Assembly (NCBI GenBank): GCA_052148155.1
Contig: JBKQIY010000230.1
Coordinates: forward strand, 1 to 38,996
Origin: JBBQER01 sp052148155
Lineage (GTDB): Bacteria > Actinomycetota > Acidimicrobiia > IMCC26256 > PALSA-610
DNA: 38,996 nucleotides
Reading direction: 5' to 3'
Below, one piece after another: positions 25,457-33,127 of this stretch. Position 1 is the stretch's first letter. Every line of letters begins with the position of its first letter. The position numbers and the translations under genes are program-made. The notes under the pieces were generated by a model. That model searched no databases. It was not told the DNA's origin and saw only the letters and a list, made by a program, of their open reading frames with translations.

Positions 25457-26251
25457 ATGACGATCAGCGGGATTACGAGCGCAACACAGGTCCAGGCCAG
25501 CGGCGGGGTCGACCCGTCGAGTTGGCTGACCCAGATGCAACAGGCACTTGGCCCGGTTGCGCAACTGTTTGGTGAGAGCGCCCAACAGTTGACGAGCGAC
25601 TTGCAGTCTGGCCAGACAAGCTTGAGCCAGCTCGCGCAGTCCAAGGGCATTTCGCAAACCGATCTGTTGAACGCGATCCAGCAAGGCTTGCAGCAATCAT
25701 CAGCGAACAACGGACAGCAACTTTCCAGCACGCAGCTCACCAACTTTGCGACCATGATCGCGAACCGAGTGCATGGACACCATCACCACCACGGCGGTAG
25801 CGGCGGTGGCGAATCATCGACTTCCTCGTCAACGAACCCGTTGTCGGCCGTCGACCAAGACGTGGAGCAGTTGCTCCAAGACCTCGGCACCGCACTCTCT
25901 ACCAACGGCACCACTCCTACAAGCTCTACGACTGACACAGCAACGACAAGCGCAACGCCCGGTACGCCGTCAACGAATCCGTTGTCGGCGGTCCAGCAGG
26001 ATGCTGGCCAGCTACTCCAAGACCTCAGCACCGCGTTCTCGATCAACAGTTCGACCGGCACGTCCAACACGACCGGGACGTCCAGCTCCTCATCAACGAA
26101 CCCGCTGTCGGCTGTTCAACAGGATGTCGGTCAGTTGCTCCAAGACCTCGGCACTGCGATCTCGGCTTACGGTTCGAACGGACCCAGCACGACTGACAAC
26201 AGCCTGGCCGGAATCCTGAACCAGTCCGACAGCGTTAATCAGTTGGTGTGA
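25457..26251 (+). CDS. Three-repeat Ser/Thr-rich protein with natural poly-His run, unknown function
   Basis: The 264-residue protein has no signal peptide. Residues 20-105 are helical, with LTSDLQSGQTSLSQLAQSKG (45-64) resembling DUF2680-like repeats where 'sGqSLsqLA..kGi...dLL' recurs. A natural cluster HGHHHHHGG sits at 107-114. Three copies of a 24-residue unit STNPLSAV-x-QD-x2-QLLQDL-x-TA-x-S at 125-148, 172-195 and 213-236 are joined by Ser/Thr/Gly linkers. The poly-His could bind metal. The ATG is not supported by an obvious ribosome site; AGGTGC lies about 10 nt upstream. It may be a structural or secreted protein exported by another route. I do not recognise a family beyond the weak helix match. 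Confidence 0.75.
   Translation: MTISGITSATQVQASGGVDPSSWLTQMQQALGPVAQLFGESAQQLTSDLQSGQTSLSQLAQSKGISQTDLLNAIQQGLQQSSANNGQQLSSTQLTNFATMIANRVHGHHHHHGGSGGGESSTSSSTNPLSAVDQDVEQLLQDLGTALSTNGTTPTSSTTDTATTSATPGTPSTNPLSAVQQDAGQLLQDLSTAFSINSSTGTSNTTGTSSSSSTNPLSAVQQDVGQLLQDLGTAISAYGSNGPSTTDNSLAGILNQSDSVNQLV
25829..26164 (+). repeat. Three tandem 72-bp coding repeats
   Basis: Units at 25829-25900, 25970-26041 and 26093-26164 are similar at the DNA level but differ mainly at third positions, so the repeat is maintained at the protein level rather than being a fresh duplication. They are separated by linkers of 69 and 51 bp. Confidence 0.75.
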
Positions 26252-26671
26252 GAGCCGCTACGCACCAAGCAGCGCGTGCATGATGTGCGAACCGTCACGA
26301 ACCAACGCCGAACAGCTCACGCCTCAACGATCAACGTTGTCGTGCTAGCTCTTCCCGAAGATCACCGATCGCGGCCCGGACCGCAGCGGCATCCACACCA
26401 AACGGATACCGGCATGATCGAGGTCGATGAACGACTTCGCTCTATCACCAAAGGTTGTGCCCGAGCCGCGGATACAGGCTGTTCGATCTCGACGGGCCCC
26501 GATTAGCAGTTCGGCGGTCTTTCACCTTCGGCCGGGACCGTCCGATATCGCCTCGTCACGCGCAGCGAGATGACCGGCTGCGAGCGAAGGGTGGCCTCAC
26601 GAGCGAGAACGAACAGCTGAATGTCTGCCGTGGACCCCACGCCCACAGCGACGGTTGGATTACCGATCGTG
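26252..26671. other. 420-bp spacer with coding-like minus-strand traces
   Basis: No intact gene. The minus strand at about 26365-26475 reads CIRGSGTTFGDRAK, then FIDLDHAGIRLVWMPL, and in another frame GVDAAAVRAAIGDLREELARQR before a stop. These resemble fragments of one or two broken genes, but the family is not recognised. Confidence 0.3.
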
Positions 26672-27355
26672 TCAAGAACTTTTTCCGAGGCGCGGCGCGG
26701 CCTCCAGGCTGCGGACCATTACTTGAATGTGGTTGCGGGATCCGTTCGGCGCGCGAAGGGCGGGCGCAGGTTTGGCCGGACCGAAATACTCGAAACCGCA
26801 GGTCCGGAAGAACGAGATCGCGCCCGTGTTTTCGGCGAGTGTTTCGAGGTGACATCCCGCTATTCCGTCGCCTTCGAGGCGTTGCAGCCATTGCTGGACG
26901 AGATTGCGTCCGATGCCCTGGCCGCGCGCCTCGGGCAACAGGTCGATATGCAGATGAGCGGGCCACCTCGGATCGATGAGACGGTCCGGCGGCGCAACGT
27001 GGTGGAACAGATCCATGACGGTATCGGCGAGAGCACGTCGAACGAACCGCGCGGTACCTGGCCGGAAGGCGATGAAGCGGGTCAGAAGTTGCTCGAAGAA
27101 GAGGCGCGTCGCGCTGGTCGATTGTTCGGTGTCGCGACAGCCGAGCAGATAACCGATGACGACGTCGTCTCGCTCAGCGACGAACGCCGATTCAGGTTCG
27201 TCGTCTGTGTAGTAGCCGGTGAAGAGATTCGCGAAACTCGGCTGGTCGGCCCACTGTGAGCTGATCGGATCGCCCATGTAACCGGTTCGGTAGCAGATGT
27301 CACGAACGGCTGAGCGGTCGGCGTTGCGATACGCACGGATCGTGATCGTTGTCAT
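26672..27355 (-). CDS. GNAT-family N-acetyltransferase
   Basis: The 227-residue protein has the GNAT fold: an N-terminal strand TITIRAYRNADRSAVRDI, the acceptor-binding region, acetyl-CoA motif A at about 145-160 (LLPEARGQGIGRNLVQQW with the Q/RxxGxG/A signature), and motif B HLETLAENTGAISFFRTCGFEYFG. It should transfer an acetyl group from acetyl-CoA to an unknown small molecule or protein amine in the cytoplasm. ATG at 27355 was chosen over an upstream in-frame ATG at 27490 because the family domain begins there. A GAGAC-GGGAT-GTCTC inverted repeat (27357-27371) lies immediately before it and could hinder ribosome access. It is monocistronic. Confidence 0.87.
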   Translation of the reverse strand: MTTITIRAYRNADRSAVRDICYRTGYMGDPISSQWADQPSFANLFTGYYTDDEPESAFVAERDDVVIGYLLGCRDTEQSTSATRLFFEQLLTRFIAFRPGTARFVRRALADTVMDLFHHVAPPDRLIDPRWPAHLHIDLLPEARGQGIGRNLVQQWLQRLEGDGIAGCHLETLAENTGAISFFRTCGFEYFGPAKPAPALRAPNGSRNHIQVMVRSLEAAPRLGKSS

Positions 27356-27356
27356 G

Positions 27357-27371
27357 GAGACATCCCGTCTC
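27357..27371. promoter_or_regulatory. Inverted repeat GAGAC-ATCCC-GTCTC before the GNAT start
   Basis: Perfect 5-bp arms with a 5-nt loop end one base from the GNAT ATG (27355 on the minus strand). It may be an operator or mask the start codon in the mRNA. Confidence 0.35.
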
Positions 27372-27575
27372 GACAGGGTCGGATGGTCAATATGGCACCC
27401 GGAGCGCGATGCAGGCGCCGCGGGTGGACCTCGAGTCGATGAAACGCAGTGCCTCCGAGTGTGAGACGGGATCGCGAATCGAGTGGGCATTCCGAAGCCC
27501 CACGGCTTTGCGCGGAGATCGAAACCTGCGCCCGAGTCCTCGATGATGAGTTGACGCGACGGCCTCGTTTACGCA

Positions 27576-27590
27576 GAGTCACTGTGACTC
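27576..27590. promoter_or_regulatory. Perfect palindrome GAGTCACTGTGACTC upstream of the patatin gene
   Basis: Seven-bp arms GAGTCAC and GTGACTC flank one T, and TTGACC (27593-27598), a -35-like hexamer, follows 2 nt later. It lies 143 bp before the patatin ATG and 220 bp from the GNAT start. The strict symmetry suggests a dimeric repressor site, though its protein is unknown. Confidence 0.45.
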
Positions 27591-27733
27591 CGTTGACCCT
27601 TGCATGCTTGCGAATGCTGGTCATGAGCTTCGCGCACGCCCGATCGCGTCGTGGGGATTACGGTCCTACCGCGATCGCGAACCGTGCACGCCTGTAGGGT
27701 CGAGCTGCGTCGGACGAGAAGAGCGGGGTCAAC

Positions 27734-28765
27734 ATGGTGGCTGATGCTGGACCGAGTCCGGAGAACTCTGGCCGTAACAAGGCTGACTTAGTTCTCGAGG
27801 GCGGTGGGGTAAAGGGCATTGGCCTGGTCGGTGCTATCACCATGCTCGGGTCGCGCGACTACACGTTCCCTCGGGTGGCCGGAACGAGCGCTGGAGCCAT
27901 CGTGGGATCGCTGGTGGCCTCGTGCGTCGCGAAAGGTCGCGACGTCAGCTGCCTCATCGACATCATGAACGCAGTCGAGTACACAAAGTTTCGGGATAAA
28001 ACGCCGATCGATCATCTAGGTCCGCTCGGCGAGGGTGCCGAATTACTTCTCGGCCAGGGCATTTACAAAGGTGATTACCTCCTTTCCTGGCTCGGAGATC
28101 AGCTCAAGAAACTTGACGTCGAGACTTTTCGCGACTTGCGTATCAGCGCTGATGACGATCCGAGGTCCGCTTTACCCGCGAACGAGCGTTACCGCCTCGT
28201 CGTGATGGCGACTGACGTTACGAGCGGACAACTCGTCCGTCTGCCATGGGACTGTGAGGATCATTACAAGATCGACCCAGATGACCTCCTCGTCGTAGAC
28301 GCGGTACGCGCTTCAATGTCGATCCCATTCTTTTTTCATCCCTACGTCCTGCCTGGCACGAAGGCGACCTTCGTCGACGGCGGCATGCTTTCCAACTTCC
28401 CAGTCGAGGTGTTTGACCGACCCGATGGTCAATCTCGGTGGCCGACCTTTGGCATCAAGCTCTCTACTCGACCGAGACAGAACGCGACCATGCATCCGAC
28501 AAGAACAACCCTTGAACTGGCTGTGTCCTGTTTGGAGACACTCATTGACGAACATGATGCATACCATCTCGACGACGATCACACCACTGCCCGAACGATC
28601 TTCGTCGACACAACTGGAGTCTCTGCCACCAACTTCGACATCGACGCGGCAACTCAACAGCAGCTGTTGGCCAACGGGAAATTGGCGGCAGACAAATTCC
28701 TTGGATCCTGGCCGCCAGCGGGCTTCACAGCAGACGGAAGGTGGACACTCAAACCTAAGACCTGA
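27734..28765 (+). CDS. Patatin-like phospholipase/lipid acyl hydrolase
   Basis: The 343-residue protein has the patatin Ser-Asp dyad: oxyanion loop GGGVKG (23-28), nucleophile elbow GTSAG with Ser52, and DGG with Asp215. The overall layout, with LVLEGGGVKGIGLVGAI, is like the ExoU/VipD-type bacterial branch. It probably hydrolyses membrane phospholipid or acylglycerol in the cytoplasm or at the inner membrane face; no signal peptide or membrane helix is seen. ATG at 27734 follows GAGCGGGGT, a fair ribosome site. It is monocistronic, with a palindrome and -10-like box upstream. No cyclic-nucleotide synthase is next to it, so there is no evidence for a CBASS-type defence role. Confidence 0.9.
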   Translation: MVADAGPSPENSGRNKADLVLEGGGVKGIGLVGAITMLGSRDYTFPRVAGTSAGAIVGSLVASCVAKGRDVSCLIDIMNAVEYTKFRDKTPIDHLGPLGEGAELLLGQGIYKGDYLLSWLGDQLKKLDVETFRDLRISADDDPRSALPANERYRLVVMATDVTSGQLVRLPWDCEDHYKIDPDDLLVVDAVRASMSIPFFFHPYVLPGTKATFVDGGMLSNFPVEVFDRPDGQSRWPTFGIKLSTRPRQNATMHPTRTTLELAVSCLETLIDEHDAYHLDDDHTTARTIFVDTTGVSATNFDIDAATQQQLLANGKLAADKFLGSWPPAGFTADGRWTLKPKT

Positions 28766-29218
28766 GCGAGTCGACACCCATTCGGCTCGAGCATCAACAC
28801 GAGACATCCATCCGCACTCTCGGCTGGAGTCTGGCCCCGTTTCATTTTGTGGGTGAGGTTGGTCGCCGAGCGCGACAAGTGTGCCGTTTCGGCAAGGCGT
28901 TCTTGGGTTGCGACACTCCAAGAGGGTCCGACGAAAGGGCGTCTGCAGATGAAGTTACCGGCACGATGAGAGCGCGGAACGAGTCTGGCGGGGGTTGTCG
29001 CGCATCCGGGATTGCAGGCGTTCGGCGGTTCGCCGGACGCCGCCGGGTTTGGCGCAGCACTGTTTGTACGGATCGTGCCGGCGGGTGAGCGGAGCCCGTT
29101 GCATGATCGCGGGCAGGTGTGGTGCATGCGACGCTCACCCCCGCGGGTAGCGGCGACGCGTCTTCGGATGGAGTTCTGCGCTGGGTGCCGAACGCCGAGG
29201 GAGGTGGCCGACCGAGGG
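28766..29218. other. 453-bp spacer with stem-loops
   Basis: A hairpin TGCCG-TTT-CGGCA (28882-28894) and a 9-bp stem-loop (29017-29041) are present. The right half contains a coding-like plus-strand stretch (about 29122-29225, VVHATLTPAGSGDASSDGV) without a full frame. No gene is supported. Confidence 0.35.
29017..29041. terminator. Stem-loop GGCGTTCGG / CCGGACGCC
   Basis: A 9-bp stem with one G-T pair and a 7-nt loop CGGTTCG lies 250 bp after the patatin stop and about 180 bp after the end of the convergent pseudogene. There is no U-tract, so a factor-independent terminator is uncertain. Confidence 0.3.
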
Positions 29219-29849
29219 TCAGCTCAAGCGTTCCTTCACCTCGGCGAGCACGACCGGGTTCGGCTGCGTGGCCCAGGTCGCGGTGAGTCCGATGGCTGGG
29301 CGAGGTCCGAACACGGGACGCCGGAACACGGTCAGCTCGAACCGGTCGTTGCGGAGCACCACGCTCATCGCGTCGACGTGTCCGATTTCGAAACCGTCAA
29401 CCGACACTCGCTCCTGCGTCCAGCCCCCTCCCTGGATGCGAACTTTGCTCGGCGCGACGTACCAGCGACCGTCGTACATAGCCATGCCGAGGGCCTCGCC
29501 CTGACCTGTCATGGCAACTGCGGCGAGCATGACGACGAGTAGGGGGTCGCGCAGTCCGTCGTACACCCAGCGGGTACCGAGCACGGAGTGCTGCATCTCG
29601 ACGATGAGGGCGTCCTCGGCGCCCGCGAGGGGTTTTTCTCGGTAGGTGAGCGGGATGTGCAGCAGTGTGCCGCCGGCGGTCACGAGGTGGGTTTCCATGC
29701 CCGACGCGACCATCGGGATCGTCGAAGCGATAGGAACCGATCACGTCGATGGGAACGTCAGCCGCGAGACCCCACGGCTGGGTCGGAGCCCATCTGGCGA
29801 TGAGTTCGGCCTTGGTCGGCGTGATCGTCGCGAGGTGGAAGATTGCCAT
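29219..29849 (-). pseudogene. Maltokinase N-terminal cap-like protein, frameshifted
   Basis: The minus strand begins MAIFHLATITPTKAELIARW (ATG 29849) and reads through DDPDGRVGH. It then needs a one-base deletion at about 29699-29702 (GGG to GG) to continue as METHLVTAGGTLLHIPLTYR and on to TGA at 29219-29221. The joined product of about 209 residues matches, from memory, the cap-like family 'MAIxHxATxTPTKxELIAxWxPTQPW ... YRFDDPxGEVGxETHLV ... HSVLGxRWVYDG' seen in Actinobacteria. The family is related to the N-terminal cap of maltokinases, which use maltose and ATP, but the isolated cap has no established reaction. The defect could be real or a homopolymer assembly error. The second P450 gene is divergent. 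Confidence 0.75.
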
Positions 29850-30135
29850 GGTCGGCCAGCGTAAGGGTCGTGCGCAACGCAGGCCGTCAAGGTTCGAGGG
29901 CGTGATGTCCGGACGGGTTCGTGGTCTACCGCACCGCGCGGTCGAGCCATGTGGCGAACACGTCGCCGTCGGCCCGCTTATGTCCGTCTACACGCATCAC
30001 GAGGGCCAGACCATCGCCGATCGACCCGCAGCGGGCTTCGCGGCCGTCGATCCCGCGCATCGGCGCTGCCGCGTGATGCGGTACAAACGGGTTGAAGCGC
30101 GGCACGCTTCGCTTGATCTTGGCGGCCATGGGAAC

Positions 30136-31353
30136 ATGCCGTCGATGGTTGCTGATCCGCTCGATGCCTCCGCAGGCGTGCCCTATGAGGCTCTGGCTGA
30201 GTTGCGCGAGGTGTGCCCAGTTTCGCGGACTCCGTCGGGCGCCTTTTTCCTAGCCCGGCATGACGATGTGCTCGCGGCCACGAAGAACGTCGAGGTGTTC
30301 CAGGCGAGCTTCCGGGCCGCGGGTGTGGTGGTCCCGGCTGAGGAGCAGCTCATAAGCGAGATCCCCGAACCGCGTCACGGCAAGATCCGCCGCATCATCA
30401 ACTCCGCGATCGCGCAGCATCGAATCAGTCGGATCGAGCCATTTATCCGAACGTTGTGTCACGAACTACTCGACCAGATCGTTGCCAAGGGTGGCGGCGA
30501 CCTCGTGGCCGACTACGTGACACCCATCCCAGCCACCGTGATCGCGCATCTGCTCGGCGTCAATCCTGCGGATCACGCCCGCTTCGCCGAGTGGTCCGAC
30601 CTCGTCGTGCAGTCCGCGTACGCGACAAAGAACCGCCGAGAGGACGGCGTCGACGGCGAAGGCCTAGCCGGCGTCGCACCCGACTTCACCACCTATCTCG
30701 ACGCGATGGTCGCTGAACGCAAAGCCTCGGACGATCCGCCCGACGACTTCGTCACACGGCTCATCAACACCGAAGTCGATGGCGAGCGACTCACCGATCT
30801 CGAGATGCGCACACAACTCGCGTTCTTGCTCATGTCGGGCAACGAGACCACGCGACACTTGATCGCGAACCTGCTCGAGACCGTATGTACCGACGCCGAC
30901 CTCTTCGCGCGAGTGCACGCCGAGCGGGACCTTGTGCCAACCCTGGTCGAGGAGTCATTACGCCACGACCCGCCGATCCACGTATTGATGCGCGATTGCC
31001 TCGCCGACATCACGATCGAGGGTGTCACGATCCCCGCCGGCGTCAAGGTCGGCTTCGGCCTCGCCTCGGCAAACCGCGACGAACGCACCTACGACAACCC
31101 CGACGAGTTCCTACTCGATCGCCCGAGCGCGAAAGACCATCTGGCCTTCGGCGGCGGCCCTCACGTGTGCCCCGGCGCATCACTCGCGCGACTCGAAGGC
31201 CGACTCGCGCTCGAAGTGTTCATCGATCGCGTCGGCCAAGCCTGCGTCGAGACCGGCTACCGACGCGAACCCGTACCCGTGTTCTGGGCCAACGGCCCGC
31301 GGCGCCTCCCGGTCAACCTGAGCGCCGTCCGTCCGAACCCATCACGCACCTAG
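30136..31353 (+). CDS. Cytochrome P450 (second copy)
   Basis: The 405-residue soluble P450 has helix I motif SGNET at 234-238, where Ser and Asn replace the usual A-G and acid, ExxR at Glu273-Arg276, and the heme loop FGGGPHVCPG with Cys345. It will need ferredoxin partners from elsewhere. The start ATG at 30136 gives MPSMVADPLD; an in-frame ATG at 30145 is a close alternative, and the long open extension up to 29749 is not family-like. The altered oxygen-activation motif could change its proton relay. It is not in an operon with a partner and diverges from the frameshifted cap-like gene across 286 bp. Confidence 0.92.
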   Translation: MPSMVADPLDASAGVPYEALAELREVCPVSRTPSGAFFLARHDDVLAATKNVEVFQASFRAAGVVVPAEEQLISEIPEPRHGKIRRIINSAIAQHRISRIEPFIRTLCHELLDQIVAKGGGDLVADYVTPIPATVIAHLLGVNPADHARFAEWSDLVVQSAYATKNRREDGVDGEGLAGVAPDFTTYLDAMVAERKASDDPPDDFVTRLINTEVDGERLTDLEMRTQLAFLLMSGNETTRHLIANLLETVCTDADLFARVHAERDLVPTLVEESLRHDPPIHVLMRDCLADITIEGVTIPAGVKVGFGLASANRDERTYDNPDEFLLDRPSAKDHLAFGGGPHVCPGASLARLEGRLALEVFIDRVGQACVETGYRREPVPVFWANGPRRLPVNLSAVRPNPSRT

Positions 31354-31429
31354 ACACCCCAAGACAACACCCGGCTCACCCGCCCGCTTGTGACCCAGAT
31401 CGCGACCTGGGACGGTCCGCGACGGCGCG

Positions 31430-31813
31430 TCATGGGTTCGTTCCGACGGCTTCTCGGAGTTGGTTGACGTTGCCCTCGGGGTCCATGAAGTCACAGTGTC
31501 GGTGTCCGCGGAACTCCCACTCCAGATCGTCGACGTGTCCGCCTCGGTCGATGATCGTCGCTCGAGCGGCGGCGATACTCGGAACTTCGAAGCTGAGTTT
31601 GAGCGGCGTCGCTTCCCGTCGAACGGGAGGGTCTGCCAGCGCGATGGCGTCTGCAACTTCCGCAGGAACCTGCACGATGGTGAGCGTCCAGACAGCGGAC
31701 TCGAGGACGCGGAAGTCGTCAGCAGTATCGGCCACCTCGAGGCCGAAGCACGCTTCGTAGAACAAGGCCATGGGCTCCAGGTGCTTGACGAAGATGGTGG
31801 CCGCAAACCTCAC
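31430..31813 (-). CDS. VOC-family (glyoxalase/bleomycin-resistance-type) protein
   Basis: The 127-residue protein has the two beta-alpha-beta3 modules of the VOC superfamily: FAATIFVKHLEPMALFYEACFGLEV at 3-27, and a second module from about 71 ending HCDFMDPEGNVNQLRE (metal-site Glu). It may bind a divalent metal and a small ligand. The reaction cannot be assigned. GTG at 31813 is 6 nt after a TAGGTT -10-like box (minus strand 31820-31825), consistent with a leaderless gene. It is convergent with the second P450 across 76 bp. Confidence 0.85.
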   Translation of the reverse strand: MRFAATIFVKHLEPMALFYEACFGLEVADTADDFRVLESAVWTLTIVQVPAEVADAIALADPPVRREATPLKLSFEVPSIAAARATIIDRGGHVDDLEWEFRGHRHCDFMDPEGNVNQLREAVGTNP

Positions 31814-31819
31814 CGCAGC

Positions 31820-31825
31820 AACCTA
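31820..31825 (-). promoter_or_regulatory. -10 box TAGGTT of the VOC gene
   Basis: TAGGTT on the minus strand ends 6 nt before the GTG at 31813. The spacing equals that seen at 3678, 10450 and 20995. Confidence 0.4.
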
Positions 31826-31933
31826 GCCACGACCGGATCGCACAGTCGGCGGCCCCTCAGCGCACTCCCCATCGCGCTCCGGAAGTGGATTCAGGGACGA
31901 TCGCGAACGCCCGGTGCCGGCTGTAGGAGATAG

Positions 31934-32579
31934 CGGGACACCGGAGTTCAGGGCGCGTCCTTGGTGCTGCTGGTGATCCCGGGCCCGGCCGTGCTCTGCA
32001 TTGTCGCCCGTAGCGGTTCACAAGGCCGACGCGCCGGTCTGGTTTCGGTCCTCGGTGTCCACGCGGCGTCGGTCGTTCACGTCCTTGCCGCCGTCGTCGG
32101 TCTTTGCGATTGTGCTCGCTTCGGCAACGGCGTTCACGGCAGTCAAGATCGCCGGCGGTCTGTACCTCATTCTCCTCGGCATCAGGTCATGGAGAACAGC
32201 CGGCCGTATCCGCGGTCGCGTCACCCCGACTGTCCACCCGACGAATCGGCTGTTCGCAGAAGGCTTCGTCGTCAACCTCTTCAATCCAAAGGTCCTGCTG
32301 TTCTTCCTAGCGTTCTTGCCCCAGTTCGTCGAACGAGGTCGCGGGCCGATCTGGTCACAGACCCTCGTGTTGGGCTTGGTCTACATGTCGCTGGGACTGC
32401 TCACTGACAGCGCTTACGCAATAAGCGGTGCTCGGCTCGGAGGTTGGTTCTCCGGGCGCGACAGTGCGCCGCGCGCCTGTCGATTCGCCGAAGGTGGACT
32501 CCTCGTGGGTCTCGGTGTCCTCACCATTGCAGGCCCCGCACACCGAAATACAAAACCAACTCCCACCGACCGAACCTAG
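31934..32579 (+). pseudogene. LysE/RhtB-family transporter, 5' decayed and frameshifted
   Basis: The plus strand encodes most of a LysE-type efflux protein in two frames. Frame A, open after TAG 31931-31933, reads GASLVLLVIPGPAVLCIVAR and SQGRRAGLVSVLGVHAASVV to about 32104. Frame B from about 32106 reads AIVLASATAFTAVKIAGGLY, then GFVVNLFNPKVLLFFLAFLP, to TAG at 32577-32579. The family start, a Met about 15 residues before the PGP motif, is missing; only TTG/GTG codons near 31961 remain. The product would be a roughly 200-residue, six-helix amino-acid exporter in the membrane. At least one indel and a lost start are needed to explain it, unless the assembly is wrong. Confidence 0.75.
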
Positions 32580-33127
32580 CTGTAGCAAAGATGCGAAGGT
32601 CATCTACCCGACGAACGGGGACAGCACGGCTGCGTGGTGTTATGGGATCGCGTTATCGGAAGTTGGCGCGCCGCGACTGCGAGCGCGCGAACATCGCGCG
32701 GGCACCGACGGTCCGACGCTCTTGCGGGGCTCTGCACCCCAAGCGTTCCCGGTGCGACTCGTCGCCCGTGGGAGTCGTTCCGGGGAGTCCGCCCGGCGCT
32801 GAAGGCCGGGTGAGCTCATCGAAGACGCGGCTGTTGCGATCGGGGTGAGCAACGGGCAAAAGGGGTGATGTGACGCCGGCGCGCGGTTGTTCCGGTATCG
32901 GCCGGGGCCCTATCTGGCTAGGCGCGCGAGAATGTGTCGATGGACGCGTTCGAGGTGCCGCCCCAGGCGTCGAGCGCGTAGGTGCCCTCACCGTCGCTCA
33001 CATGCATTACCGGATGGGTCGCTCTCCGCTGCGCTGAACGTGTCCATGTGGTCCGCGTGTTCATCGGGTACAAGCCCGACCTGCTCGGAAGCCTCATCGA
33101 TGGTTCGCCGACGAGGGCGGTATCGAC
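32580..33127. other. 548-bp spacer with a coding-like fragment
   Basis: No complete gene. On the minus strand 32918-33007 reads MHVSDGEGTYALDAWGGTSN, then ASIDTFSRA and a TAG; its codon use is like the real genes, so it may be the end of a lost gene. On the plus strand near 33048-33110 the residues VFIGYKPDLLGSLIDG are also protein-like. Confidence 0.35.

Larger units (their letters stand above)
27356..27733. other. 378-bp divergent spacer
   Basis: It separates the GNAT gene (minus) from the patatin gene (plus). It contains two inverted repeats, listed separately, and a TAGGGT -10-like box at 27695-27700 about 33 nt before the patatin ATG. Confidence 0.45.

Noticed and set aside
25773..25800. 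The HGHHHHHGGSGG stretch as a cloning tag
   Set aside because: It lies in the middle of a natural repeat protein gene with GC-rich codons and no vector sequence around it.
27734..28765. Patatin gene as part of an antiphage CBASS or similar system
   Set aside because: No cyclase, sensor or other defence genes are adjacent.
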